Position numbers and translations under genes: made by a program. 64,000 nt of DNA, from NCBI RefSeq assembly GCF_030269445.1, contig NZ_BSTJ01000001.1, positions 397,898 to 461,897 of the forward strand, given 5' to 3'. A model generated the notes under the pieces. That model was not told the origin of the DNA, did not search any database, and worked only from the letters and a program-made list of their open reading frames with translations. Each line of letters begins with the position of its first letter. The first letter of the stretch is position 1. This document shows positions 45,474-52,910 of the stretch, in pieces. Source of the DNA: Actinoallomurus iriomotensis (GTDB lineage Bacteria > Actinomycetota > Actinomycetes > Streptosporangiales > Streptosporangiaceae).

Positions 45474-45830
45474 ATGACCGCCAAAGGGCCGACCCTGTAT
45501 CCGGGCGTTGAGGAGATCCGGCAAGTTCAGCAATTAATGATCTTCTGCTCACTGCTGCCTCCGGACGGGAAGCTGCGCGAAGTCCTCACTCGCGCTCTCG
45601 ACCTCCACGAAGAGCCCGTTCTTTCCCGAATCACTCCCATGACTGATATTCAGCCTCATGCCACAAAGGCGTGGCTCGAGTCCATTTGGATAGAAAGCGG
45701 GCTGTCCCCGGACGAAAAGGAGTTGGTTCGCTGGCAGAACGACAGTGACAACATGGCGGCCGCCATCCGGGAGCTGCAGAACGTCGAGCGGCAGATCGGC
45801 ATCCGGCTCGTCGCCGAGAAGACCCAGTAG
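45474..45830 (+). CDS. cinN: DurN/Cinorf7-like lysinoalanine synthase
   Basis: 118 residues starting MTAKGPTLYPGVEEIRQVQQLMIFCSLLPPDGKLREVL, then SRITPMTDIQPHATKAWLESIWIESGLSPDEKELVRWQND. All-helical, cytosolic, no leader-like or core-like segment. Size, position directly before the precursor gene, and what I recall of DurN/Cinorf7 sequence support the call. DurN joins the C-terminal Lys19 to the dehydroalanine from Ser6 of the peptide, using the hydroxyl of Asp15. The precursor here keeps all three residues. ATG at 45474 is preferred over GTG at 45468 because of spacing from AGGAAAGG. First gene of the biosynthetic operon. The symbol follows kyamicin/duramycin usage. Confidence 0.85.
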   Translation: MTAKGPTLYPGVEEIRQVQQLMIFCSLLPPDGKLREVLTRALDLHEEPVLSRITPMTDIQPHATKAWLESIWIESGLSPDEKELVRWQNDSDNMAAAIRELQNVERQIGIRLVAEKTQ

Positions 45831-45854
45831 CCCACGTTCACTCAGGAGGTATCC

Positions 45855-46091
45855 GTGTCCGACACCATGACGCTCCAGGCCGTCGTCGACAGCGAGTTCC
45901 GCACCGAACTGCTGGCGGACCCCGCGGCCTTCGGCCTGTCCGGCTCCTCGCTGCCCGCTCCCATCGAGCAGCCGGACCAGGAGTCAATCGACTTCTGGAC
46001 CGAGGGCGTCGCCGCGATGGAGATCTACGCCTGCCAGACGAGTTGCAGCTGGGGTCCGATCACGGCGGTCTGCGACGGCACCACCAAGTAG
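45855..46091 (+). CDS. cinA: Cinnamycin-like class II lanthipeptide precursor
   Basis: 78 residues: a 59-residue leader (MSDTMTLQAVVDSEFRTELL, ADPAAFGLSG, then a Pro/Gln/Glu stretch and FWTEGVAAMEIYA) and the core CQTSCSWGPITAVCDGTTK. Leader and core align with cinnamycin, whose core I recall as CRQSCSFGPFTFVCDGNTK. Kept: Cys1-Thr18, Ser4-Cys14 and Cys5-Thr11 for the (methyl)lanthionine rings, Ser6-Lys19 for lysinoalanine, and Asp15 for hydroxylation, plus Gly8-Pro9. Changed: Arg2 to Gln, Gln3 to Thr, Phe7 to Trp, Phe10 to Ile, Phe12 to Ala, Asn17 to Thr. The residues before the core are IYA, where cinnamycin has the AFA cleavage motif. GTG start with AGGAGG upstream. Confidence 0.95.
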   Translation: MSDTMTLQAVVDSEFRTELLADPAAFGLSGSSLPAPIEQPDQESIDFWTEGVAAMEIYACQTSCSWGPITAVCDGTTK

Positions 46092-46117
46092 GCGACAGAA
46101 GGGGCCCACACCCCGCG

Positions 46118-46145
46118 CGGTGGGCCGGCAGACGCCGGCCCACCG
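46118..46145 (+). terminator. Attenuator hairpin between precursor and LanM genes
   Basis: A perfect 12-bp stem, CGGTGGGCCGGC (46118-46129) with 46134-46145, four-base loop AGAC, between the precursor stop and the lanM start. Such intergenic hairpins often reduce read-through so that precursor mRNA exceeds enzyme mRNA. Confidence 0.75.
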
Positions 46146-46176
46146 TTCCTCGCGACCGCAGGAGCGGCTTCTCCCC

Positions 46177-49100
46177 ATGAGTGACCATTCCTTCCTGGAC
46201 ATCGCCGCCCGCGCCGCCAACCTGTCCGAACGCGAACGGGTCGTCGCCACCCTGCGCGCCTCGGGCACAACGGCGACGCCCGGTGTCCTCCCCGCCTTCG
46301 ACACGTGGAAGATCGACCGCCTGGCGGGAAAACTCGCCGCCAGACTCCACGCACGCCCGACCACCAGCACCGAAACCGACAAGGCCCGCCCCTACCCGGA
46401 CCCGCCCGGCGATCAGACGCCCCATACGGACGGAACGCCCATAACCGGGCCTCCGGCGGAGGGCAACGCGGACAGACCCCACGTGGTCACGCCCCACACG
46501 GATGGGCCCCACACGGTCGCACCCGAGCCTGTCGTGACCCGCACGGACATGACCCGCACGGACCTGCGCCGTACGGACGGGCCTTCGGGGGAGCCCTGCA
46601 CCGACGCGACGCGCGCGAGCGGAACCGACGCAGACGCGGACACCGTGGACGCGGCCGAAGCCGCCTCGCCTCAGGCCACCATGGCCACCCACGCAAACCG
46701 GACCAGCACGGACGTCACGGGCACGTCCGGCGCAGATGCGAACACTACGGACGGGACCGAAGCCTCCGCCGCTCAGGCCTCCGTGATCGATACCGGCACG
46801 AACGGGACCGCCACGGGCGAACGCTCTCAGCGCGAACGCACCAAGCAAGAGATCGTGACCGTTCTGACCACCTACCGGCACTACGAGCTCGGCCTGGCGG
46901 GCGCCGGTGAGCGGATACGGACGGCGTTCGCCGATGTCCACGCGTCGTGGCTCCCCGTCTACCGCGCGGCCCTGGGCGGCTTCGCACGCCCGCCCGCCGC
47001 CACTGTCGGCACCACCCCCGCTCCGGGCACCGGCGCAACTCCCGGCACCGGCTTCGCGAACCCCTCGCGGACTTGGCCTCTCGACCTGTCAGAGGCCCCA
47101 TCCGGCAACGTCTCGCACGACCGGCCCCACCGCCCGTCGAGCGCCTCACCCGGCCGGTCGCCGAACAGCCGGGTCCGCCGCACGCCGGAGGTCCCATCCA
47201 CCGCACCGCAACCCCACCGACCACCGAAGAGCTCACCCGGTGCCCCCTACCTCCCGCCGGAGCCCTCACCAGGCGAGTTCCACCGCCTGCCGGAAGCCCC
47301 ATCCGCCGGGCCACAACCCCACCACACACCCGAGGCCTCACCCGCCGAGCCACGACTCCACCCGCCGGAGGCTCCACCCCGCGAGCCTCTCTCGGCCGCG
47401 CGACCGCGCCGACCGGCGGACGCGGCGTCCCGGCAAGCGACGGAGGCCCTGCCGGACGCCGGCTGGCGGGAGTTCGACGTCTACTACGGCCACCTGGCCA
47501 TCGCGTGCGAACCGTTTCTCGACGAGCTCGGCCGGCGGCTCGGCGAAGAACACGCGCGGCATCCAGGGCTCTTCGACCAGCGGCTCATCGACGACCTTCA
47601 GCGGCATCTCCTCGAACGATTCGAGCTGTCGCTCGCCTGGGCCGTCGAGGCCGACGCGAACGTGCACTGCGCCCGTACCGGCATCGACCGCGCGTCCGCG
47701 ACCCGTGAGGAGTACCTCGCCTATCTCGACGCGACCTTCGCCGACGCCGACGCGTATCACCGCTTCTACCTGCGGTTCCCCGTCCTCGGCCGGTGGCTCG
47801 CCGAGGTGACCGGCATGCTCGCCGAGTGCGGCCGCGAGTTGATCGGCCGCCTCGCCGCCGACCGCGCCGACATCGGCGCCGCCTTCTTCGGCGAGGAGAT
47901 CACCGCGTTCCGCTCCGTACGCCTGGGCCTGTCCGACCACCACGCGGGCGCGCGCAGCGTCGCGATCGTCGAGGTCGCGCTGAGCGGCGGCGGCACCGGC
48001 TCGTTCGTCTACAAACCGCGTTGCGTCCGCTCAGAGGCCGCGATGCAGGACCTGCTCCGCAGGCTCCGCGACGACGGCGTCCTCGCGTTCTCGACCCGGC
48101 CCGTGCTGCCGAAACCGTCGTACGGCTACGAGGCGCTGATCCCCGCCGGCCGCAACCGCATGGCCGCCCGCGAGCAGGTCGAGCGGGTGTACGAGGAGCT
48201 CGGCGGCCTCCTCGGCGTCTTCTACGTCCTCGGCGGCGGCGACCTGCACTTCGAGAACATCCTGATCGCCGACGGGCACGCCTACGTGTGCGACTGCGAG
48301 ACCGTCCTGGGCGTGCTCCCGGTCGGCCAGGCACGGCCCGCCGGCACGCTGCTCGACTCCGTCTTCAAGACCGGGCTGCTCGAGTGGCCGCGCACCACGA
48401 CGTCCGCGACCGAGATGCGGATCAGCGGCTACTCCGGCGGCGAGGGTTACGAGATGCCGATCCCGGTGCCGCGCGTCAACGAGCACCGCCTCAGCTTCCG
48501 CGCGTCGGTGACCCATCGGTCGGGGGTGCACGTCGAGCCGGCCGGGTCCAACCGCGTCTTCCTCGGCGACCGGCTGATGCAGCCGCAGGACTTCACCGAC
48601 GCCATCATGGACGGTTTCGGGCGCGTGTACGCCTGGTTCGAGCAGCGGAAGGACGACGCGATCCGCGAGGTGAGCGAGATCTTCGCGGACACCTCGGCCC
48701 GGTTCATCAACTGGGGCACCCAGGTGTACTCCCAGTTGCTGATCTCCGCGCGCCATCCCAAGTGCCTGGTCGACCCGCTGGAGGTCGACCTGCTCGTCGG
48801 CACCGTGGGCACCTTCCCCCGCACCTGGGACACCGACGGCACGCTCTCCGAGCGCGAGCTGGTCTCGCTGTGGCGGCTCGACATCCCGATCTTCACCGCA
48901 CCGGCCGGCGACCGGTGGCTGGTGCACGACCACGCCGTACGCCTGCGCTCGCGGCTGGAGGTCTCCCCCATCGAGGGCGCCGCGCAGCGGATCCGGCGGC
49001 TGTCGCGGGCCAACCGGGCGCAGCAGACGCAGTACATCGCCGCCAGCCTGTCCTCCGGCGAGGTCGCCAGCCCGGCGTTCGTGACCGCGTCACTGGAGTA

Positions 49101-50280
49101 CGCCACGCGGATCGGCGAGCGGCTGTGCCGTACGCTCCGCGACCCCTCGGCGCCCGCGCCCTGGACCTCGTACGGGCTCACCGGCGACGGCATGGCGGAG
49201 GTGGACATCGACGGCGACCTGTACCACGGGTCGGCCGGGGTCGCGCTGTTCCTGGCCTACCTCAACGACCTGGTGCCACGGCCGGAGTTCCGCCGTGCCG
49301 CCGGGCGCGCCCTGTCCCACGCCGTCACCCACACCGACCGGCGGCGGCCCGGCGCGTTCCAGGGCCTCGGCGGGCTCATCTACGTCCTCACCCACCTGCA
49401 CCACCTCTGGCAGGACCGCGGCCTGCTCGAACTCGCCGTACGCCTGAACCGGGAGCTGGCCGGGCCGATCGACGCGGACACCCACTTCGACGTGCTCAGC
49501 GGCTGCGCCGGCCTGATCCCGGTGCTGCTCGGTCTCGGCCGCGAGACCGACGGGCAGGGGCTCGAACACGCCACGCGATGCGCGGACCTGCTACTGCGGC
49601 ACGCGGTCGAGGACGGCGACACGCTGAGCTGGCCGCCCACCGATCCGGGCGAGGCCGTGGCGAACCTCACCGGCTTCTCCCACGGCGCGGCCGGCATCGG
49701 CTGGGCGCTGATCCAGCTCGGCGCCCTGATCGACGAACCGGTCTACATCGACGCCGGCCGGCGCGCCTTCGCGTACGAGGCACGCCACTTCGACGAGGCG
49801 CAGCAGGACTGGTACGACCTGCGCACCAGTCCGGGCGGCGCCGTACGCGACGGCCACCACTTCGCCAACGCCTGGTGCAACGGCGCGGCCGGCATCGGGC
49901 TGAGCCGGATCTCCAGCTGGGCGGCGCTCGGCGGTGACGACGAGCTGTTGCTGCGCGAGGCCCATCAGGCCCTCGCCGCCACGATGCGGGGCTTCCCGCG
50001 CCTGATGAACGACACGCTCTGCCACGGCCGCACCGGCAACGCGGAGCTGTTCCTGCGGTTCGCGGCGCTGCGCGACGAGCCGGCGTTCCGGCTCGAGGCG
50101 AACGTCCAGGTGCAGGAACAGTGGCGCCACCTCGACGACGCCGAGAACGGAGTCATGGAGGGCGGGTTCTTCCCCGGCCTGATGCTCGGCCTGTCCGGCT
50201 TCGGCATGCACTTCCTGCGCCTGGCCCGGCCCGACCGGGTTCCCTCCGTCCTGCTCCTCGATCCCGCCCCCAGCCGATAA
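46177..50280 (+). CDS. cinM: Class II lanthipeptide synthetase with two low-complexity inserts
   Basis: 1367 residues, longer than the ~1000-1100 usual for LanM. The enzyme dehydrates Ser/Thr of the precursor and closes thioether rings. Dehydratase domain (about 430-860): VYKPRCVRSEAAM (Lys613) and GGGDLHFENILIADG with Asp689, His691 and Asn694; phosphorylation and elimination occur here. Cyclase domain (about 980-1360), LanC-like: zinc ligands Cys1234 in WCNGAAGIG and Cys1282-His1283 in CHGRTGN. The N-terminal region is interrupted at about 65-220 (Thr/Asp/Gly-rich, HTDGP-like repeats) and 270-425 (Pro/Ser/Arg/His-rich). Normal LanM sequence lies between them (RTKQEIVTVLTTYRHYELGLAGAG). ATG at 46177; GGAG is 12 bases upstream, rather far. 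The cinX gene follows after 11 bp. Confidence 0.93.
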   Translation: MSDHSFLDIAARAANLSERERVVATLRASGTTATPGVLPAFDTWKIDRLAGKLAARLHARPTTSTETDKARPYPDPPGDQTPHTDGTPITGPPAEGNADRPHVVTPHTDGPHTVAPEPVVTRTDMTRTDLRRTDGPSGEPCTDATRASGTDADADTVDAAEAASPQATMATHANRTSTDVTGTSGADANTTDGTEASAAQASVIDTGTNGTATGERSQRERTKQEIVTVLTTYRHYELGLAGAGERIRTAFADVHASWLPVYRAALGGFARPPAATVGTTPAPGTGATPGTGFANPSRTWPLDLSEAPSGNVSHDRPHRPSSASPGRSPNSRVRRTPEVPSTAPQPHRPPKSSPGAPYLPPEPSPGEFHRLPEAPSAGPQPHHTPEASPAEPRLHPPEAPPREPLSAARPRRPADAASRQATEALPDAGWREFDVYYGHLAIACEPFLDELGRRLGEEHARHPGLFDQRLIDDLQRHLLERFELSLAWAVEADANVHCARTGIDRASATREEYLAYLDATFADADAYHRFYLRFPVLGRWLAEVTGMLAECGRELIGRLAADRADIGAAFFGEEITAFRSVRLGLSDHHAGARSVAIVEVALSGGGTGSFVYKPRCVRSEAAMQDLLRRLRDDGVLAFSTRPVLPKPSYGYEALIPAGRNRMAAREQVERVYEELGGLLGVFYVLGGGDLHFENILIADGHAYVCDCETVLGVLPVGQARPAGTLLDSVFKTGLLEWPRTTTSATEMRISGYSGGEGYEMPIPVPRVNEHRLSFRASVTHRSGVHVEPAGSNRVFLGDRLMQPQDFTDAIMDGFGRVYAWFEQRKDDAIREVSEIFADTSARFINWGTQVYSQLLISARHPKCLVDPLEVDLLVGTVGTFPRTWDTDGTLSERELVSLWRLDIPIFTAPAGDRWLVHDHAVRLRSRLEVSPIEGAAQRIRRLSRANRAQQTQYIAASLSSGEVASPAFVTASLEYATRIGERLCRTLRDPSAPAPWTSYGLTGDGMAEVDIDGDLYHGSAGVALFLAYLNDLVPRPEFRRAAGRALSHAVTHTDRRRPGAFQGLGGLIYVLTHLHHLWQDRGLLELAVRLNRELAGPIDADTHFDVLSGCAGLIPVLLGLGRETDGQGLEHATRCADLLLRHAVEDGDTLSWPPTDPGEAVANLTGFSHGAAGIGWALIQLGALIDEPVYIDAGRRAFAYEARHFDEAQQDWYDLRTSPGGAVRDGHHFANAWCNGAAGIGLSRISSWAALGGDDELLLREAHQALAATMRGFPRLMNDTLCHGRTGNAELFLRFAALRDEPAFRLEANVQVQEQWRHLDDAENGVMEGGFFPGLMLGLSGFGMHFLRLARPDRVPSVLLLDPAPSR

Positions 50281-50291
50281 GGAGACACCGC

Positions 50292-51203
50292 ATGTCCGTC
50301 GAGTCCAGCCGCGCCTTCCTCCAGATCGCCTACGACTCCCCGGAGCTGAAACAGCAGCTCAAGGCCGTCACCGGTACGCGAGAGATCGTCCGGCTCGGGT
50401 CACGCTACGGGTACTCCTTCGACGTGCCCGAGCTGATGGAGGCGTCCTCCGCCTTCACCCCCGGAGAGGCACCCGAGCCGGTACGGCGCCCCACCGAGGC
50501 CGAACGCGACGCCGGCCCGCTCCACCACGAATACCTGCTGGAGGACCTGCCCGGTCTGAAGGGCGTCATCGACCAGCTCCCCCATCTGAAGATCAAACCG
50601 CCCTCGTTCGACCTCGACCGGTTCGCGCGGACCTTCCGTGAGGAGGACCTGCGGTCGACCGGCCTGTCCCCGGCGGACCCGGCCTTCCATGCCTGGCACG
50701 AGTCGATGATGAAGGCGCACTGGCGCGACCCGGCCCTCGGCACCGGCGCCCCGCGCCGCGACTTCCACCTCGTCAACCTCGACGAGCACGTCGACCATCC
50801 CGGATACGACCGCTACCTCGAGGCCAAGCACCGCATGATCCGTACGCTCGAGGAGTTCTTCTCCGCCGAGATCCGGTTCTCGGGCAGCCTCTGGTATCCC
50901 CCGTCCGGCTACCGGCTGTGGCACACGAACGAGACGCAGCCGGGGTGGCGGATGTACGTCGTCGACTTCGACGAGCCGTTCGCCGACCCGGCCGACACGT
51001 CGTTCTTCCGCTACATGAACCCCCGTACCGAGGAGATCGTCACTCTGCGGGAGACGCCGCGGATGGTCCGCTTCTTCAAGGCCGAGCAGGATCCGCGCCG
51101 GCTGTTCTGGCACTGCATCGTGAACCCCACGCCGCGACACCGGTGGAGCTTCGGGTTCGTCGTGCCCGACCACTGGATGACCGCGGTCGCGCGGCAGGTC
51201 TGA
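50292..51203 (+). CDS. cinX: CinX-like aspartyl beta-hydroxylase with Nif11-like N terminus
   Basis: 303 residues. The C-terminal part (about 150-300) is a double-stranded beta-helix of the aspartyl/asparaginyl hydroxylase type: WYPPSGYRLWHTNETQPGWRMYVVDF with candidate Fe ligand His211, and LFWHCIVNPTPRHRWSFGFVV with His274 or His283. The position after the first His is Thr-Asn, not the usual Asp of an HxD motif, consistent with AspH-type enzymes that use only two His. Expected to hydroxylate core Asp15, required for lysinoalanine formation. The first ~50 residues (SRAFLQIAYDSPELKQQLKAV, then TREIVRLGSRYGYSFDVPEL) resemble a Nif11 leader domain, perhaps a peptide-recognition module. ATG at 50292 with AAGGAG 8 bases upstream. 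Confidence 0.9.
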   Translation: MSVESSRAFLQIAYDSPELKQQLKAVTGTREIVRLGSRYGYSFDVPELMEASSAFTPGEAPEPVRRPTEAERDAGPLHHEYLLEDLPGLKGVIDQLPHLKIKPPSFDLDRFARTFREEDLRSTGLSPADPAFHAWHESMMKAHWRDPALGTGAPRRDFHLVNLDEHVDHPGYDRYLEAKHRMIRTLEEFFSAEIRFSGSLWYPPSGYRLWHTNETQPGWRMYVVDFDEPFADPADTSFFRYMNPRTEEIVTLRETPRMVRFFKAEQDPRRLFWHCIVNPTPRHRWSFGFVVPDHWMTAVARQV

Positions 51204-51212
51204 GGCGGCGAC

Positions 51213-52229
51213 GTGTTCGGGCTCAGGCAGCGCTCACCCGCATCCGGTCCCCACGCCCTCGCCCCGTACGACGCGGGCCCGGCGCCGGACATCCCGGCGA
51301 TCCGGGCCGTCGGCGTCCGCAAGTCCTTTCCGGGTGTGGAGGCGGTACGCGGCATCGACCTGACGGTCGCCCAGGGCGAGACGTTCGGCTTTCTCGGCCC
51401 GAACGGCGCGGGCAAGACCACGACCATCGCGATGCTCTGCACCCTGGTCACGCCGACGGCGGGACGCATCGAGATCGCCGGCCACGACACGCGGACCGCG
51501 CCGCACCGGGTGCGCCGCGACCTCGGGCTCGTCTTCCAGGAGACCACGCTCGACGGCGACCTGACCGCCGAGGAGAACCTCCGTTTCCACGCCGACCTGT
51601 ACGCCCTGCCCCGCACGACACTGTCGGCGCGGGTCGACGCGATGCTCGACCTCGTCGGCCTGGCGGCCCGCCACGACACGCTCGTCCGCACGTTCTCCGG
51701 CGGCATGCGCCGCCGGCTGGAGATCGCCCGTGGGCTCCTCCACCGGCCACGCGTGCTGTTCCTGGACGAGCCGACCATCGGCCTCGACCCGCACGCCCGC
51801 GCCCGTCTGTGGACCCACCTCGGCGAGGTACGCGAGCGCGAGGCCACGACCCTGTTCCTCACGACGCACTACCTGGAGGAGGCCGAACGCTGCGACCGCG
51901 TCGCCATCATCGACGACGGCCGCATCGTCGCGCAGGGCACACCCGCCGAACTCAAGGCCGTCCTGGGCGCCGACCGCGTCGACCTGCGCACGGGCGACGA
52001 CGAGGCGGCCGCGACCGCCCTGCGCACGAAGTTCGGGGTGAAGGCCATGGCGGGCCCGCACGGCGTACGGGTGGAAGCCGAAGACGGCGCCCGCCTGGTC
52101 CCCCGCCTGTGCGCGACTTTGGACGTACCGGTCTACGAGGTGACGGTCACCCGCCCGACTCTGGACGACGTGTTCCTCCACCACACCGGCCACCGCATCC
52201 GCGACGACCCGACAGGCGACCCGCGATGA
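51213..52229 (+). CDS. cinT: Lanthipeptide exporter ATPase, DrrA-like
   Basis: 338 residues of the DrrA/daunorubicin-resistance ABC ATPase family. Walker A is GPNGAGKTTT, signature FSGGMRRRLEIARG, Walker B VLFLDEPTIGLDP, and the H-loop lies in TTHYLEEAERC. The C-terminal DrrA extension (about 245-335) ends TRPTLDDVFLHHTGHRI. A ~30-residue Pro/Ala tail precedes the ATPase domain. GTG at 51213, 9 bp after cinX. It should power peptide export together with the permease at 52911, corresponding to CinT. The stop overlaps an ATG (ATGA at 52226-52229) as if the next gene once started there. Confidence 0.93.
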   Translation: MFGLRQRSPASGPHALAPYDAGPAPDIPAIRAVGVRKSFPGVEAVRGIDLTVAQGETFGFLGPNGAGKTTTIAMLCTLVTPTAGRIEIAGHDTRTAPHRVRRDLGLVFQETTLDGDLTAEENLRFHADLYALPRTTLSARVDAMLDLVGLAARHDTLVRTFSGGMRRRLEIARGLLHRPRVLFLDEPTIGLDPHARARLWTHLGEVREREATTLFLTTHYLEEAERCDRVAIIDDGRIVAQGTPAELKAVLGADRVDLRTGDDEAAATALRTKFGVKAMAGPHGVRVEAEDGARLVPRLCATLDVPVYEVTVTRPTLDDVFLHHTGHRIRDDPTGDPR

Positions 52230-52630
52230 CCGGACCAGCCCCCGACCCCGAGGCGTGCCTGGCCTATCCCTTTCGTCGCGAGCGGCGTCCACGGCGGAGG
52301 AGGGAGCCAGCCTGGTGTGGCTGTCGACCGGCGATGCGGCGCCTTGGCACCGCCCAGCCGGACAACGCATCCGTCAGACCCACCCTGCCGCCCTGGCGGC
52401 ATCACGACGGCACCGCCGCCAACGGCGCGCTACGCACGGTGCCGACCTGCACGCGAAGTCGGGTCCTCGCGACGCGGCCTGCCGACCACGGCCACCGGCG
52501 GCCGGCCGGACCGGGCGCGACGGAACCAAGAACACACCCCGGCGCCAGTGCCACTTCGACGGCGTGCACAGACCGCCGGCCCGATGCCCGCAACCCACCA
52601 CGCACCTACGAACCCACAGGTAAACCATGA
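52226..52630 (+). CDS. Doubtful ORF coupled to cinT, possibly remnant of the permease start
   Basis: An open frame of 134 codons begins at the ATG overlapping the cinT stop: MTGPAPDPEACLAYPFRRER, then Arg/Pro/Thr-rich sequence without any recognisable domain. Its TGA (52628-52630) overlaps a second ATG whose first 24 bases (from 52630) match the first 24 bases of this ORF at 21 positions. The composition after residue ~15 looks like non-coding GC-rich DNA. I think only the start is a relic of the permease gene; coding is unlikely. Confidence 0.25.
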   Translation: MTGPAPDPEACLAYPFRRERRPRRRREPAWCGCRPAMRRLGTAQPDNASVRPTLPPWRHHDGTAANGALRTVPTCTRSRVLATRPADHGHRRPAGPGATEPRTHPGASATSTACTDRRPDARNPPRTYEPTGKP

Positions 52631-52910
52631 TGACCGAACCAATCCCCGACCCCGCCACCCACGCGCACGGCGCTGCGGCCCGCACACGTCCGTTGTCCGC
52701 GGTTTCCCGGTCGCATGGCGACCGTGGGCCCGCTCTCGAAAGGCGGGACGCCGATGATCGAGCGCGGTGATCAGAACACGGCCGCGGTGGCCACACCCCC
52801 GGACCTGGGAAACACGAGGCCGGTGAAGGGTTCTCGTGGGGCGGAGGAGGAGTCGTGACCCCGGCGCGTGCCGTCGTGCAGGGGCTTCGGCGAGGGACTG
52901 GGCGGCGGGC
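52231..52910 (+). other. Degenerate interval between exporter ATPase and permease genes
   Basis: About 680 bp separate two genes that normally overlap or abut. Inside are two short frames (52226-52630 and 52627-52770) with the repeated start ATGACCGRACCA and CCCCGACCCC. No transposase or family domain is visible on either strand. It reads as a duplicated 5' end plus filler, or a decayed insertion. Confidence 0.5.

Noticed and set aside
45474-45830. Considered as a second lanthipeptide precursor
   Set aside because: Only one Cys, no leader-core pattern, helical throughout; matches the DurN/Cinorf7 type instead.
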